From positions 7,290,387 through 7,354,386 of the forward strand of contig OZ022578.1 of NCBI GenBank assembly GCA_963669155.1: a stretch of 64,000 nucleotides of DNA, in the 5' to 3' direction. The notes beneath the pieces were generated by a model. The model did not search any database. It was not told where the DNA came from and was given only the letters and a program-made list of their open reading frames with translations. The position numbers and the translations under genes are program-made. Source of the stretch: Arbacia lixula. Its lineage: Eukaryota; Echinodermata; Echinoidea; Arbacioida; Arbaciidae. Positions 36,401 through 48,500 of this stretch are shown here, piece by piece. The first letter of the stretch is position 1, and every line of letters begins with the position of its first letter.

Positions 36401-37401
36401 TTAGAAAGATGACATTTATGCAAGGTAGATAACAGTTGCATACACCATCAATCATCGTTGACTTTTTACATGTAGACCATTGGCCTTGGGTCTGTATAAT
36501 TTTTAACGTTTACTTAGTTATACGCGACTACGTAGACCTACTCCGAGTCGTCGAACGTAAACATAGACTTGTCTTGAGTCGAGGCCTTTAAAACTCAATT
36601 ACCACTGAATACCGAGATTAACTCGCTATTAGCTGACATTAATAGACATTTATTAACTTACCATCAATAAGGCATCACATTCTTGCCCACCTTTCTTTAC
36701 AAACGATGGCAAAATGCTTCACCAAAACATGATAAAGATATGATGCGTAGGGAAACATTGTCCAACATACATTTTAGTAGATGGGACTGAAGTGGGGCCA
36801 TCGCTGAGATTTTCCGCGAAGCAAAAGTCTTTTGACTATAGCCAAACTTATGAAGTGACGTCATAGGAATCCGCCGTTGTGATTGGTCTCCGGCTAAATG
36901 TCGGATTGTCGTGCTTGAAAAATCGCTACATGATCCGATTTTTTAATACGACAAAATGTGTCGGACACGACTTTTTTTGTCGTGTTGCCTCAGTGTGAAT
37001 GGACACATTGGATTTGCACTCTTTCGATTTTTATTTTGTCCGATCAAATGTCGGAAAGTCGTATGTCGTGTCGTATGTCGGAATGTCGGATGCAGTGTGA
37101 ATCCGCCTTAAGGCTGACACGATTTTCGGTAGGTGGGACATGGTTATTTCATTACAAACAACTGGGGCAAAATAAGTAAAGACCCAACTTACCACTTCTT
37201 CGCCTGCGTTAGTGGCTTATACTTCTTGTACCTGATCTTCCATTCGAGAATATCCTTACATCTGGAGCAAACACCGATAATATCCATGGAATTCAGTTCT
37301 TTGGTCCGTTTACTGGTGTCGTGCATGGTGTTTTTGAAAGCGTTTCGATTCGCATGTTTGGGAGGCTTGCTCTTTTTTACGTTTCCTTTCTGAGTACTCA
37401 T
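30477..37401 (-). CDS. C9orf85: C9orf85 homologue, DUF2039 putative zinc-binding protein
   Basis: Small conserved eukaryotic protein of unknown function. Coding exons on the minus strand: 37401-37193, 32967-32821, 30774-30477; phases match (2, 2) and give 217 residues plus stop. The start MSTQKGNVKKSKPPKHANRN matches human MSSQKGNVARSRPQKHQNT. The next conserved part is VCSRCKDILEWKIRYKKYKP, followed across the first intron by CTRC..VCEPC..VCAKCGQK. Four CxxC pairs (C45/C48, C70/C73, C86/C89, C96/C99) are all intact, and C70 is created by the exon 1-2 junction (TG|T), which supports the splice model. The last exon is not conserved; it encodes a 13-Glu run and Gly/Asp-rich tail from a TCC repeat. 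Convergent with TIMM44, stops 3.9 kb apart. Exon 1 is preceded by CpG-rich sequence at about 37550-37600. Zinc binding is inferred from the CxxC pairs. Confidence 0.93.
31780..32020. repeat. Dispersed repeat with CCCTAA-like core, copy 2 (inverted)
   Basis: On + the core reads as TTAGGG/TTAGGT variants (31885-31958). The flanks, read on the minus strand, match copy 1 at 16890-17175: AACTAATTTTATGAATTT and CACTTTCTGCCGACAA. In C9orf85 intron 2. Confidence 0.75.
32480..32750. mobile_element. MITE, AGGCTTTCACGC ends, TTAA duplication
   Basis: TTAA at 32476-32479 and 32751-32754 flanks inverted ends AGGCTTTCACGC and GCGTGAAAGCCT. 271 bp without coding capacity. It ends about 70 bases from the donor of C9orf85 exon 2. 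Confidence 0.7.
33506..37108. mobile_element. Harbinger-like non-autonomous DNA transposon, 3.6 kb
   Basis: TAA target duplication (33503-33505 and 37109-37111). The first 26 bases of the two ends are identical as inverted repeats (starting AGGCGGATTCACACTGCATC), followed by imperfect CGACACGAC-rich subterminal repeats. The 3-bp TWA duplication fits PIF/Harbinger. No transposase could be recognised inside; a purine-rich stretch lies at 33700-34060 and poly-C/poly-G tracts at 34634 and 34878. It makes up most of C9orf85 intron 1 and itself carries the 53-bp insertion at 35890-35942. Confidence 0.8.
35890..35942 (-). mobile_element. 53-bp mini-element with 10-bp target duplication
   Basis: Flanked by AGTGTATCTG on both sides (35880-35889 and 35943-35952). 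On the minus strand it starts TACTGCTACCAGCCCGCTCA and ends GCGGGAGCAGTCCCGGGGCTA. These are the two ends of the 1.2-kb element at 15400-16577, joined by 3 bases. Nested inside the Harbinger-like element. Confidence 0.65.
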
Positions 37402-37732
37402 GGCTGTCACGGAAATTTCAAGACGCAAACAAATAGAAAAATTTAGCAAAATCTATACGAATATCACAATTTAACTAGTAAGTTAGACTGGGATCATCCG
37501 CGAAACGTCTCCGCAAAGTGTATTGGTGTCTGCTCAATTTGTTGTCACGTTGTTGCGCTGTAGTGCTCGTGTCGTACTGTGGCGCTCGCTCGCGCTCTTA
37601 AAGTCTTAGCCCACTTTCAATGCACAGAGTGCACAGTGCACTTATCATGTGCTACTTGATTCACTTGTCTTCCACATGTGTCTACATATTGCGCAATCTA
37701 CTCAGCAGGAGCAGCCCAGGCGCATAGAATGG

Positions 37733-37785
37733 GGTTGTGGTGGTGGTGGTGGTGGTGGTGGGGGGGGGGGGGGGGGGGGGGGGGG
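37733..37785. repeat. (GGT)n and poly-G tract
   Basis: GGT triplets run into about 27 G with only the junction interrupted, upstream of the C9orf85 start. Could adopt a G-quadruplex; assembly length here is uncertain. Confidence 0.9.
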
Positions 37786-38059
37786 TGCGTTGGAATGACT
37801 AAACTGAATACTAAACTGGGATACGGCGTGGTGTGGGTGGGGAGGAGGATGATTGGCGATGTAAACCATTACCAGTCAGTGCGTAGCGACACACAACATG
37901 CATGACAGTGCTCAGCGGCAGATCTAGGATTTGGGGATAGAAGGGAGGGGCGGGCCGGGGCCTGGGGGTCGTTGCCTTTGTGTTGTTGTTGTTGTTATTA
38001 TATGAAAATATAAGTCAAATTGAAGTATTTCACAGAAAGTTTTTAAGAACTATTCTACA

Positions 38060-38696
38060 TGTTAATGATTATACTCCCGACTGCATGGTTTATGGTGAAA
38101 CTGGTCGATGTGTAATTCTAAACCATGTCAATGCAGAATGGTTGGGTTTTGGTTAAAGATCATCAAAGAGGAACAAACCAAGCGCTCATTTTTACTTTGC
38201 CGTCTTCAAAATGCTTGTGCCAAAATCTTGAACTTAACATCAAATTGGTTGCGTTATGTTGGGGATATATTGAACAATGCTGGATTTGCCTATGTGTGGT
38301 TATCTCAGAGTCATAGATTAAAATCTGAATGAGTTCTGAAGGCACTGAAATTGAGCTGATATCTTTAAACAGGATTGGAAAGTTACAATATGGAGTAACC
38401 GCATATGTTCCAATTATAATGTTTAAAGGCCTATTGGAACTGGAAAAATATATGTTGTTTCTTTATACTAAAGGTGCTACTACTTTGTGTAGATTCAGAT
38501 CACACAGCTAGCTTACCTGTAAATGATAATAGGTTAGTGTTGTAAATACTGAAGAAGTTATGTCCTCTATTTACTTTATGTATTTGTATGTATTCATGTT
38601 ATTGTATATCATTGTAAATACATTATGTTGAACTCTCATACCACGAGAGCGGGTCGATAGAGTTAATAAAAATCTTTTCTTATCTTATCTTATCGT
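38060..38696 (+). mobile_element. LINE 3' fragment (C-terminal ORF2 part and TTATC tail)
   Basis: The frame read through 38080-38332 gives VYGETGRCVIL..WLGFG..LTSNWLRYVGDILNNAGFAYVWL, the pattern found downstream of the reverse transcriptase in CR1/L2-type invertebrate LINEs. A second conserved-looking segment ending in CRFRSHS is at 38329-38511, after a stop in the first. The unit ends with AATAAAAATC and a (TTATC)n tail at 38674-38694. The reverse transcriptase and endonuclease are absent: a 5'-truncated dead copy. Confidence 0.7.
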
Positions 38697-40547
38697 GATT
38701 GAAGAGTGGGGATGTACATGTTTTTTTTTTTTCTATTGGTTGTACATTGTACACAATCCCGCAATTCATGTACATGTACAGACTATCCAACGTCAAAGAC
38801 AGACTCCACAGTTCGAAGGTTCCCCTTTTTGTAGACAAATTCAAATGTTGTTAACAATATTGCATGAACCGCAAGTACAACATCAATGTCTAGTTCATGT
38901 AGTTTGTAAAATGTAAACCTTGAAAGTAACCTACAACAAACACCGTGCATGCATGAAAAACATTTTATTTTGTACTATGCCTCTCAGACTAATGCAGTTT
39001 CCATTTAAAATATAAAGTCAGGGCTAAATTAAGTTATTCATATGAATGATGTTCTCCTACATAATCAGGCGCTCTCAATGTTCACGAAGCTGGCAAGCAT
39101 TGATCTCATCGAGTTTCGTAGATGTTCTAAATAACTTATCTGTTCAAGGGTCTGCAACATTAGTAAATTGACAGCGAATTTAAGACGAGAAATGTAATTA
39201 TAAACCTATTCAAAATCACGTTTGAGTTCACATATCCTGAAGAATGATCCCCCACTATCCCCCCCCCCCCCCCCCCCCCCGCCCGCCACCCCCCACTGAG
39301 AGCATTTTCAGGGACTGGGCTGGGATTGAAAAAAAAAAAAATCAATCACCCCCCCCCCCCCCCCCGATCAGCGGTTACTTCTTGAGGAAAAATATGTCCC
39401 CCGACTCACACACTCACACACACGCACATAAAACACCCATAACACGCACCCACACAAGCATAGGGTAACATACACGCACATAAACACATAAACGCACCTA
39501 AACACTCACACACAAACACACAGACACACGCACACGCTCACACACAAACACACACATACCGCGCACACACACACCGCACACACACACACGTTCACACACA
39601 CACACACAAACACACAAACACACACAGACACACATGAACCCCTCACGACTGCCCCACCCCCGTTTGATCTCCTCTTTTCTTTCCCCCTATATAGCATAAA
39701 CTCACGTTCACTGGTGGGCTCAGTGTATAAACAACTGAATCAATTTCATGACGTTTATTTATAATCTCCTATAGCTCCATGATCAATATATGTACACAAT
39801 TTAGTGTACATGCTTCGATAAAGGAAACGAACATGTAAATATAACTAAGTTTCAAGGTTATTTACACGTGTCGTCCTAATGCAAAAAGGTGTACCCGTGT
39901 TATATCTCTGCTAATTCAAGCATTGATTCGCTTGGATAGCGATCAATAGTCATATTACATCTGCCCATAATAGCCATGCCCAGTCATACCGATGGTACGG
40001 ATAGTGTGAAACGGATTAGAGCGTTAGTAGTGTGTCTCAGAATCAGAGTCTGTCTCGTGTTCGCATGTAGAAATGCTTGAATTTGCCCTGACACAATCAT
40101 AACGACATGCTATTTTGAGAATATTTCATACCCCACAACCGGATTGCAACGGTGGACAATATCGCATGAATGCTTGATTAGTACTTGGTGGATTGTTTTG
40201 ATGAGCTAAAGATTTCGCACCAATACGGACGGTCTCTTATGCATTTTTTTTTGAAGCTGGAGTCGTGGATATTATACAACGCCGTGTCTTATGGCCACAC
40301 CCGGTGAACTGGATCTGCTTCGAAGGAAGGAAGGTAGGCCTACATGCATTTTCTCCACTCAAACTTCACGCAAGCCTCTGTTCGTTCTAACCAGCTTAAA
40401 GGGAATGAGTACCTGATAATCGGTTCAATTGCATGAAAGCAGAGACCTCAGAGAAGAAAAGCTTGTCAGCAGTTACATGGTTCGAAAAATATCAGACAAT
40501 ATTGTGTTAGGCCTAAGGAAGTTGCTTGTGTATATATATTTAAAAAG
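38697..40547. other. Non-coding stretch with poly-C and CA-rich repeats
   Basis: Poly-C tracts at about 39260-39280 and 39349-39365 and a CA-rich imperfect microsatellite at 39408-39632. No supportable exon; the frames in this stretch are short or repeat-derived. Confidence 0.6.
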
Positions 40548-40708
40548 GCCAGCGCACATGACACGATTTTGTCAAGATTCTACACTCGAAGGGCCTGAGA
40601 CTGGACATGTGACGTCACCTTCTTACACAAATCCAATGGCCGGGTCCTGCGACTGAGCCAGTCGTATGATCGCACGACTGACCGGATCGTGTTGCGTGCG
40701 GTGGTCTT
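40548..40708. mobile_element. MITE with GTGACGTCAC, copy A
   Basis: Left end AAGGCCAGCGCACATGACAC; the right end read in reverse is AAGACCACCGCACGCAACAC. The centre contains ATGTGACGTCAC followed by CAAATCCAATGGCCGGGTCC. Same family as 42897-43060 and 44739-44891, and related pieces near 42403-42560. Confidence 0.7.
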
Positions 40709-41579
40709 ATATAATTATTTCAGTTAATTCAATATATTATTAGTGTTTCATACCCCTTCAATGTAATGTGTGTCTTTTGTAGAAATCACCAAATTAAACT
40801 GAAGTAAATCACTCTATACATTATATTACACAATCTCAATCGATATATGAGCTTACGTTGTTTGTCGCAAAGTTGAAAAAACGGATCTTTGTAGCAGGGT
40901 AGTAGAAAGGTCCTCTGATTTCGGGGATGGGGTGATGTTGCTGCGAATGAGCGAAGCGACCGGGTGGTGGGAGAGTGTGTTGGGGGTGGGGGTTGGGTGG
41001 AGAGGTAGGGGGTGGAAGGGGGGGGGGGGGAGGCTACGTGAAGACGACCGGGCAAAGGTCAAGTTAACTATAATTGTCAATATAATTACCCATGCCGTCA
41101 CTTTTTCATTCAGGTCTCTAATGGAAGTATTGTCTACTTTAAAACATTGCATCAAAAAGAAATCACATGTCGGTATACAAAGGTACTACACCGTCTCCAA
41201 ATAACAATCCTATGAACCCTCCCTGATGTGACTGGAATAAATCCATGAAATTATGTAATCTCCTAAATCTGATCTCATAAGTTGGGTAAATTTTAACTCT
41301 GATGCAACGATTAAAGGTAACAGCTCATGGCTTTCTCTTTCCACATTTTCTCGCAGATTGTTTTAATTACTTGTTAGGAAATATTAATTTGTTTATACCA
41401 CACTAATATTTACCCAATGGGTGATTAGCTCTGCCTTAACGGTAGAAGATATTAACATTGTGGCTTCCTGTTCTAAATTGTTTCTCTGATTGTTTAAATT
41501 AGCTGTTTGGAGACAATGCATCAATTTATATCTTTATCAATTTTGATCCCAAACAGCATGAACAAGGATTTGAAGTGGA

Positions 41580-41703
41580 TATCGGCACCGTCACGGTGTC
41601 AGAATTGCGTTAATTGCGTTGGAGACGCCAGCCACACCAGCCAATCAGAAATACCGTACGGCTGGTCATGAAAGCTTGGGTACATCGTGGCCGTGCCGAT
41701 ATC
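41580..41703. repeat. Short inverted-repeat element
   Basis: GATATCGGCACCGTCACG at the left and CGTGGCCGTGCCGATATC at the right are inverted with two mismatches over 18 bases. Single copy in the window; MITE-like by structure only. Confidence 0.5.
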
Positions 41704-41740
41704 AACGTTCGATAACGTTCAATCAAGTTTGTGGATGGGG

Positions 41741-41744
41741 CAAC

Positions 41745-41806
<62 letters not shown>

Positions 41807-41943
41807 GGTTGGGGAGAAAGAGAGGAAGAGAGAGATCATGTCGATAATGAATTCAACATAATAATCATAGGAGCTAAATATTGTATAAGATATGTTTTAA
41901 TCACGATTCCTGTGCTGAAACAATACCAATTTTGATTCAAGGA

Positions 41944-42004
<61 letters not shown>

Positions 42005-42057
42005 GAGTGAGAGAGAGAAGGAGGTAGAGAAGGAGGGAGAGAGAAGGAGGGAGAGTA
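41741..42057. repeat. (AG)n microsatellites
   Basis: Two long AG tracts (41741-41835 with a G run, and 41945-42057) separated by unique sequence. Confidence 0.9.
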
Positions 42058-42111
42058 GAGTTGATTTCAATTATAAAAAAAGAAAGATGCGATGGAGCCA
42101 ACTATAAAGCT

Positions 42112-42560
42112 TCTTAGCGTACTCGGACATTCCATTCCATTCGTGTTCACTTCTCTTACATCGCAAAGTATTTAGCTAAGTCATAAGCACCGTCATGCTG
42201 TTGGTCACCGGTCAAACTGGTCGCAGCCTAAGGCAACTGCCGACGTGCGACACGATTCTGCAGATAACAAAACAGATGCGATGGAACGCGCAATGGTATA
42301 CACAGGACTCGTACATTTCATCACATTCACATAGTGTTTATTTCTCTTACATCGGAAAGTATTTACCTTAAATACATATATAAATACATAAACACCGTTC
42401 ACTGGTCAGGATGGTCGCAACTTACCACTGCAGATGGCACGATTCTGCCACGATTCTGCAGTCGTAACGGCCTATACGACTGGAAATGTGACGCTACTTT
42501 CGTGCACAAATGCAATGACCGGGTCATGAGATTCGACCAGTCGCAGAGTCGTGCGACTGA
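42112..42560. repeat. Tandem partial duplication including a GTGACGTCAC-family MITE
   Basis: TTCTCTTACATCGCAAAGTATTTA (about 42150) recurs as a diverged copy about 190 bases later (about 42340), and so does GGTCGCA.CTTA..GCA..TGCGACACGATTCTGCA. The second unit runs into MITE-like sequence. A 144-residue frame at 42334-42768 crosses this repeat and is not considered a gene. Confidence 0.55.
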
Positions 42561-42896
42561 TCTGTTCATATCGTCAGCGGTGTCGGTCATTGTACCAGAT
42601 GAAACTAGCGTGAAATCTCAGCTGTTTGCATTGACGTCACGAGCGAGATTTGTCCTCAGACCTTTCTCGGGGCCTTCAAACAAGTTTCCACATAAAACTA
42701 CATCCTTAGGACCGAGGGCGCCCTTTTTGCTGCTGCTGTATGACGTCATAAGCGTGGGTTTAATTTAATATCGCCATGTAGGCCCGAGGCCTATATTTCT
42801 ACTGTACCTTCAAAGTTAGTTTATAGAACATGCCATATACAGGTTATAAGAGAAGGTGACATTCTAACATGTTCCCAACACACTTTGATTAGATAT

Positions 42897-43060
42897 CTGA
42901 CATATTTTAAGACCATTACAGGCGACACGATCCGATCCGATCCGATCGTGCGACTGTGCGACTGGTTGAATCTCAGGACGCGGTCATGGGATTTGTGCAA
43001 GAAGGTGACGTCACACTTCCAGTTGTAGGCCCTTTCGACTGCACAATCATGGCAAAAAAA
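42897..43060. mobile_element. MITE with GTGACGTCAC, copy B (one end lost)
   Basis: Begins AAGACCATTACAGGCGACAC and contains four GATCC units, GGTGACGTCACAC and AGGCCCTTTCGACTGCA. The right terminal repeat is replaced by a poly-A run at 43055. Related to 44739-44891. Confidence 0.65.
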
Positions 43061-44738
43061 AAAAAAAAAAACATTCTATAAAGCAATGCAGGGGCGACCG
43101 CACTCCTGGATTCCTCCCACCTGGCAAACATTGATTATATTTATTAAAAGATCGTGGTGATTAATAGGCCTGCTTTATCACTGAGTATTTACTTGTGCTC
43201 ATAATGTTTTGCACTATTGCAGATATGTGTACGCGTGTGTGCGTGTGTGCGCTTGTGTACGCATCCATGAAAAAGTGATGGATTCCTTGAACATGATCAT
43301 CAACATAAGATCTCATTACAGATTTTGCTGAAAAAAGACTCTACACATCAGAACACCAATAAATATCCATTTGCCAATCACTAATCTTGCACATGCGCAG
43401 TTGCCGATTCGTAATGGAGTCCCAGACAATGGGGGTGGGTGGTTCAAATAGCATCACGCTCTGAATCGCGGATCAAAAGCTGACGAAATCAATGCCATAA
43501 TTCGTCCCGATACATACCCATGTAACGGGGAGCTCAGCCTTGATAGGTAGCATCATACTGATGACGTGAAACAACACTCCACAGTGTGAGTTGTGTATTA
43601 GAACGATACCCCCCGGCTGTCCACGAAACGACGGATCTATATTACCACCCAGAAATCAATGCGCATACCCTTAAGTGGTGGTAATTATGTAAACGAGGGA
43701 GGCCAGTCATATGCACATGTGATACAGTATAGAGACATAAACATACATCTATGACATGCACTATACGCAGAGCATATGTTTATCAAGCTTGTCGAAACTG
43801 TCAAGTGCTCTATCTGTTTTAAGCGAAATCTAATTTCTATGCACATAATATAAAGCCTATTAATGATTTTAGGTAATTCCTAGCACCTGAAATAGACCAC
43901 CTGTTTGTCTAATTAGCGCGGTGAGTGCCGTAGCAATTGGCGGGACATCATCATGATTATGTTCAAAGTTTTTTTTTTTCAAACTGAGCACGCAGACCTA
44001 GAGAAAAAAAATAAGAAAAGCATTTGATAATTACTCGTAAAAGCAAGTACATGCAAATCTTCCTGAGCATTAATGTTGCACGACGAGGAAATGGTGGAAC
44101 TCTTTAAGTAAACCCATGTTGCGTTATTAAACATGATGAACAAAAATACCCAGAGCAACATGAATTAGTTAAAGGAACGACACAGTCACACGGCAAACAC
44201 AAAATTCAAGAAAACAACATATTATATGTATCATGATTTAGTGTGTAGTACATTGTGCGACCGAGGTTAGATCCTATTATGTCCTACGTGCTTCATTGAT
44301 TCGGGTTCAAAGTGTGAAGGCATTACCATTGGTTACTCTTAATTCAAAAGATTTGTAATGTCAATTCCAAATGTTTTTTTTATGTGATTTTGCAAATTAA
44401 TGATAAAATTAGGATTTTTGTGCTTTTTAAAAGAGATAGTTATCGAAAAAGAACATTGTGCCACATCATTATTCTGTCGTTAAACGCTTGTGCGGTTAAA
44501 TCCTTTAATAAGAACACAGGGACATTTGATAGCATTCGCCTGTCTCGTCCTTGAGTCATCAAAAAGAACTTTTTATGTGATTTATTCAGGTATGTTTTTC
44601 TTTCCACTCAAGTGGAGAAAAGAAAAATCATGAATGATGTTAATCTAGTTGAAGGCAGTGCTGTTTTTCAGGCACTCTGTTCAAAGGGAGCCCTACTGCA
44701 TGGCGGTACTGTGCACTTTACTATCTGACATGTCTGAA

Positions 44739-44891
44739 GGCCACCACAGGCTGTACGATCCGATCAATCGTATGCAATGACTGGCTGAATCACAGGACCC
44801 GATTTCTGCAAGCAAGTGACGTCACATTTCCAATCCTAGGCCCTTTCGACTGCAGCGTCGTGACACAATCGTGTAGTATGTGGTGGCCTTG
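44739..44891. mobile_element. MITE with GTGACGTCAC, copy C (both ends intact)
   Basis: AGGCCACCACA and TGTGGTGGCCT are perfect inverted ends, flanked by TGA on both sides. Internal TGACGTCACA and AGGCCCTTTCGACTGCA match copy B. Confidence 0.75.
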
Positions 44892-45033
44892 ATGCCCACA
44901 TTTTGGTAAACACAAATATGGGTACCTGAATATGCCCCAAAAAGAAAAAAAACGAAGTTTTTCCATTTACAAAAGTATGACCTTCCTTGGCAAAGGTGCC
45001 ACTCACGAAAATGCTACAATGATATACATGGAT

Positions 45034-45034
45034 A

Positions 45035-45096
<62 letters not shown>

Positions 45097-45120
45097 TGCG
45101 TGTGTGTGTGTGCGTGTGTG

Positions 45121-45151
<31 letters not shown>

Positions 45152-45175
45152 ATATGTGTGTGTGTGCGTGTTTTA
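45034..45175. repeat. (TG)n microsatellite
   Basis: About 140 bases of TG with CG and TT interruptions. The overlapping Cys/Val and His/Thr frames are repeat translation. Confidence 0.95.
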
Positions 45176-45545
45176 TCGTGTAAGTGTGTCTTCACTGTAT
45201 TTTCTTTCAAGTCCAACATTGCGGAAGTTCTTAAACAATATAACCCTAGGGGTAACATATTTATCAACATAACACTATTTCGTCAAAGTTGCGGGCGCAT
45301 GTAAATAGACGTCGAGGGCGTGATGATAATAATATTGTTAAACAGAGAGCAAAAGGGTACCGCCATAATCATGATAATGTAGCGAATGTGTGTTTGTGCG
45401 TGTATGTGTGCGCATGTTGATGTTCATGTATCTGACGAGAGAATTCGAATGAAAACATTATTGTGTGTGTTGTGCATGTGTGTTTTTCGTTGTCGGTTTC
45501 CATACTGTTATGGTGTTAATTTTTTTCAGTAAGACCATCGTTTGA

Positions 45546-45590
45546 AAGGCCATTGTAAACTTTCACGGATCGCATCACGGATCATTCTGA
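45546..45590. repeat. Solo end of the Harbinger element family
   Basis: ACTTTCACGGATCGCATCACGGATCATTC matches the terminal repeat of the element at 61049-62217. Only one end is present. Confidence 0.65.
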
Positions 45591-45599
45591 TTGTCGTTA

Positions 45600-48500
45600 T
45601 CTCTCTCCCTCTGTCTTTGTGTTTCTTTTGTGCGCAAGTATAATGAAACCGCATCGAACCAATTCATCCAAATTGCCATGGAAACAATTACGTCTAACCA
45701 AATGCTGTTGTTAGCCGAAATACCTTTAACGAGGAGTGGTGTTAGTGATTTCTTGCGTGAGACCAAAAGAGGGGTGGTATTTGGAGTTTGGTCGGGGTGG
45801 TTTTCGGTGAGCACCTGTACTCCAAGCGACTGTGGAAGAAATCGGCAATGGTTCAAGGATTCACACCTGGGCAGCGTCTTTCACATGAAGACGTAACAAG
45901 GCTGATCCCAGGCGTATGATCGATACACGTCTTTGCAAACATAAACAAACCCTTATTCTGAAGTATGCGCACCCTCCGAACATGAGGTGACATAAACGCT
46001 GCTACCGCAGCCCACCCCCACTCCCTCTACCATTTCTTCTTTTCGAAACACGATGACGCGTGTATTTGACTCCTGTCACGTGATAGAAAATACTAAATTT
46101 GTACGTTTCTTGAGGATGTTGAGTATGCTATAAATCACGATTCTTTCTTTGCTCACTGAATCGAAACACATTCGATGACATTAAACTTAAATATAAAGAT
46201 CAGTGGTCCTGAGATCGAGGGATCCCTTTGGGAGACCATATGTATTGGAAGAGATTCTGACTAAATAATGATTTTGTACAATGCTGGCGTTGATAAAAAT
46301 GACTACAAAACAAATCTGTATCCCCGCACACCGTAATGGTTCAGTTTTGACAACAAAATATCATGGCTTATCGTATGAAAGGCTATTGACAAGTCGTTGA
46401 ATATACCAATATCATTTGTATTGTCTTTGAAGGCGTCTATGATATTGCTATTGAGCTCAATAACAGCCATGGCAGTATATCATTTCTTATGAAAACAAAA
46501 TTGGTTTCAAAATATTGTTTAATTTGATTCCAGAAACTTGTTTGTTCAGTCGTACATAATTCGTTGAATATATATATATTTTTTTTTAGAAAACTGACAG
46601 ACTGAGTACAAATATAGGGCGAGAGTAACTTGGCACAACTTTGTCGCCACTTCGAATGTTACTGTAACTTTTTTGTTTTTTCTTTGGTGAGGGGGTGGAG
46701 GATATGTTAAGCCAAAGAGTAGGCTTTGAAAAAAGAGATGAAACGGAACGGAAATCTTGAAATGTATCGAAATCGAGATAGATGTTTGTTTTCCCTATTT
46801 TGTAAATGCTTGGTAAATCGTCATGAAATGGGAACAGTAATGACATAGGAGTAGGCCTACCGGGCTGCGCAGTGCTAATTCCATGAGTGCAGATTGAGGA
46901 TCTGCTGAAAATGTGTTAGAGCGGGGACACTTTCCGGACAACTCGTTTGTATGGAACAATTATTAAGGACAACAATAAGAATTTGACTTTCGGGTAGCTC
47001 TGAATCAATTACTTTAGATGAAGCAATGTATTTTGAGGATGTTTCTTTGTTGCTCATGCACTCACATTAGACATGGTAGATTAGGAATATTATTCACCAC
47101 AATCTGAGTTACCATACAGTCGTTGTGTAGACGCTGGAAAACTGGATTAGGCCCACTGAATAGAAGGATTTTAACTCTTCATATCCTTTGACGGATTCTC
47201 GTCATACCTGTTTGATGTGTTTCTTTCATATTTCTGCTTTTAGTATGTAACCAAGTTAACCTCAGTTTGGACTCTCTGTCCTCGGTTCGGGCGGAAACAA
47301 GAGCTAGAAGTGGAACTCAACACTTAAGGGAAAAAAGGGGTGGGCCCGTTTACACCTCTCCTGTAATTACAATATTTATATTCTCACTCTTGCGACTTTT
47401 ACATTGAACAAAAAACAACGACATAGGATGGATACACGTTCAGAACTAATGACTGTGCCGCTCGCATTGTTAGTGCCCAGCTTGGCGTAACGTTGCAATG
47501 TGATTTTACCTCCATGATTAATACTTCGGGAGTTTCGTCATAGCCATTGAGTCCACACGGCTGACGCACTCAAAATATGCATGCGGTTTTTAACTAACAA
47601 CGTACGTTATATAGTCCGAGGGAAACAAATGTTGCACTTTTTGAATTATGTATTTTAAAAAGAAAATGTGGGATTCAGAGAGAATTTCTAGCATGTGTGG
47701 ATAGAGTAAATATTCCTTTGTCACTTGGTCAAATTTGTTTCAGTGTTATTGTTATGGTTGAGTGCACAACAGCCATTATTTGAAAAGTGTCAATATCCAT
47801 TTGCGCCAAGCTTATTTTGTAGTGGAAACCAAATCACGCAATGCATTGTTGAAATTGGCGCAAATGCGTTTTCACCCAGATCCATTATTTTGTTTCTATC
47901 CAATAAATTCATTGCTGATTCCCCACATATATGAAATCAAATAAGACTGGAAGAGTTGCTCTATCTGATAGTGGAACAATAATTATGATTTATTTTTGTA
48001 TTTCTAATATGAGCGTGTAAGAAAAATGTATTTTTTTCTGACTTACCCTGTAGAGGCGTATCCACTGGAGGGCGGAGCAGGCGCCCCCCCCCCCCCTTTC
48101 TCGCTCACTCTCCAGCCCAGCAAATAGAATGAACATGAATATTCAGAAAGCCGGGTTAGGGTTAGCGTCATTCATTAAATAAGTGACGTCATGAATGCAC
48201 GATGGGAGCCTATATACAGGATATAGTGCTTACCACTACACGGTCGAGGTCACGTAAACCTCAAGGGCATGGTCTGCTGCCTGGATAGATTGAGTTTCCC
48301 TTGACTGGTGATCTACATTTGGGTGATAAAGGGTTACGGTGATGGTCACGATCTGGTTTTAGGTCGGGTTGATCTTGGGCTAGTGCAAGGGCATAAGGCG
48401 TAAGGCATAAAGCTGGGTCCGAACAGGCCATCCCCAATCTGTAGGTTAGGTTAAGAGTTGATATGCCTGTTGTGATTGGTCCGATGTTTAAATTAGGAGT

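Noticed and set aside
42334-42768. 144-residue protein
   Set aside because: The frame crosses a tandem duplication and MITE-related sequence also found elsewhere; no recognisable domain.
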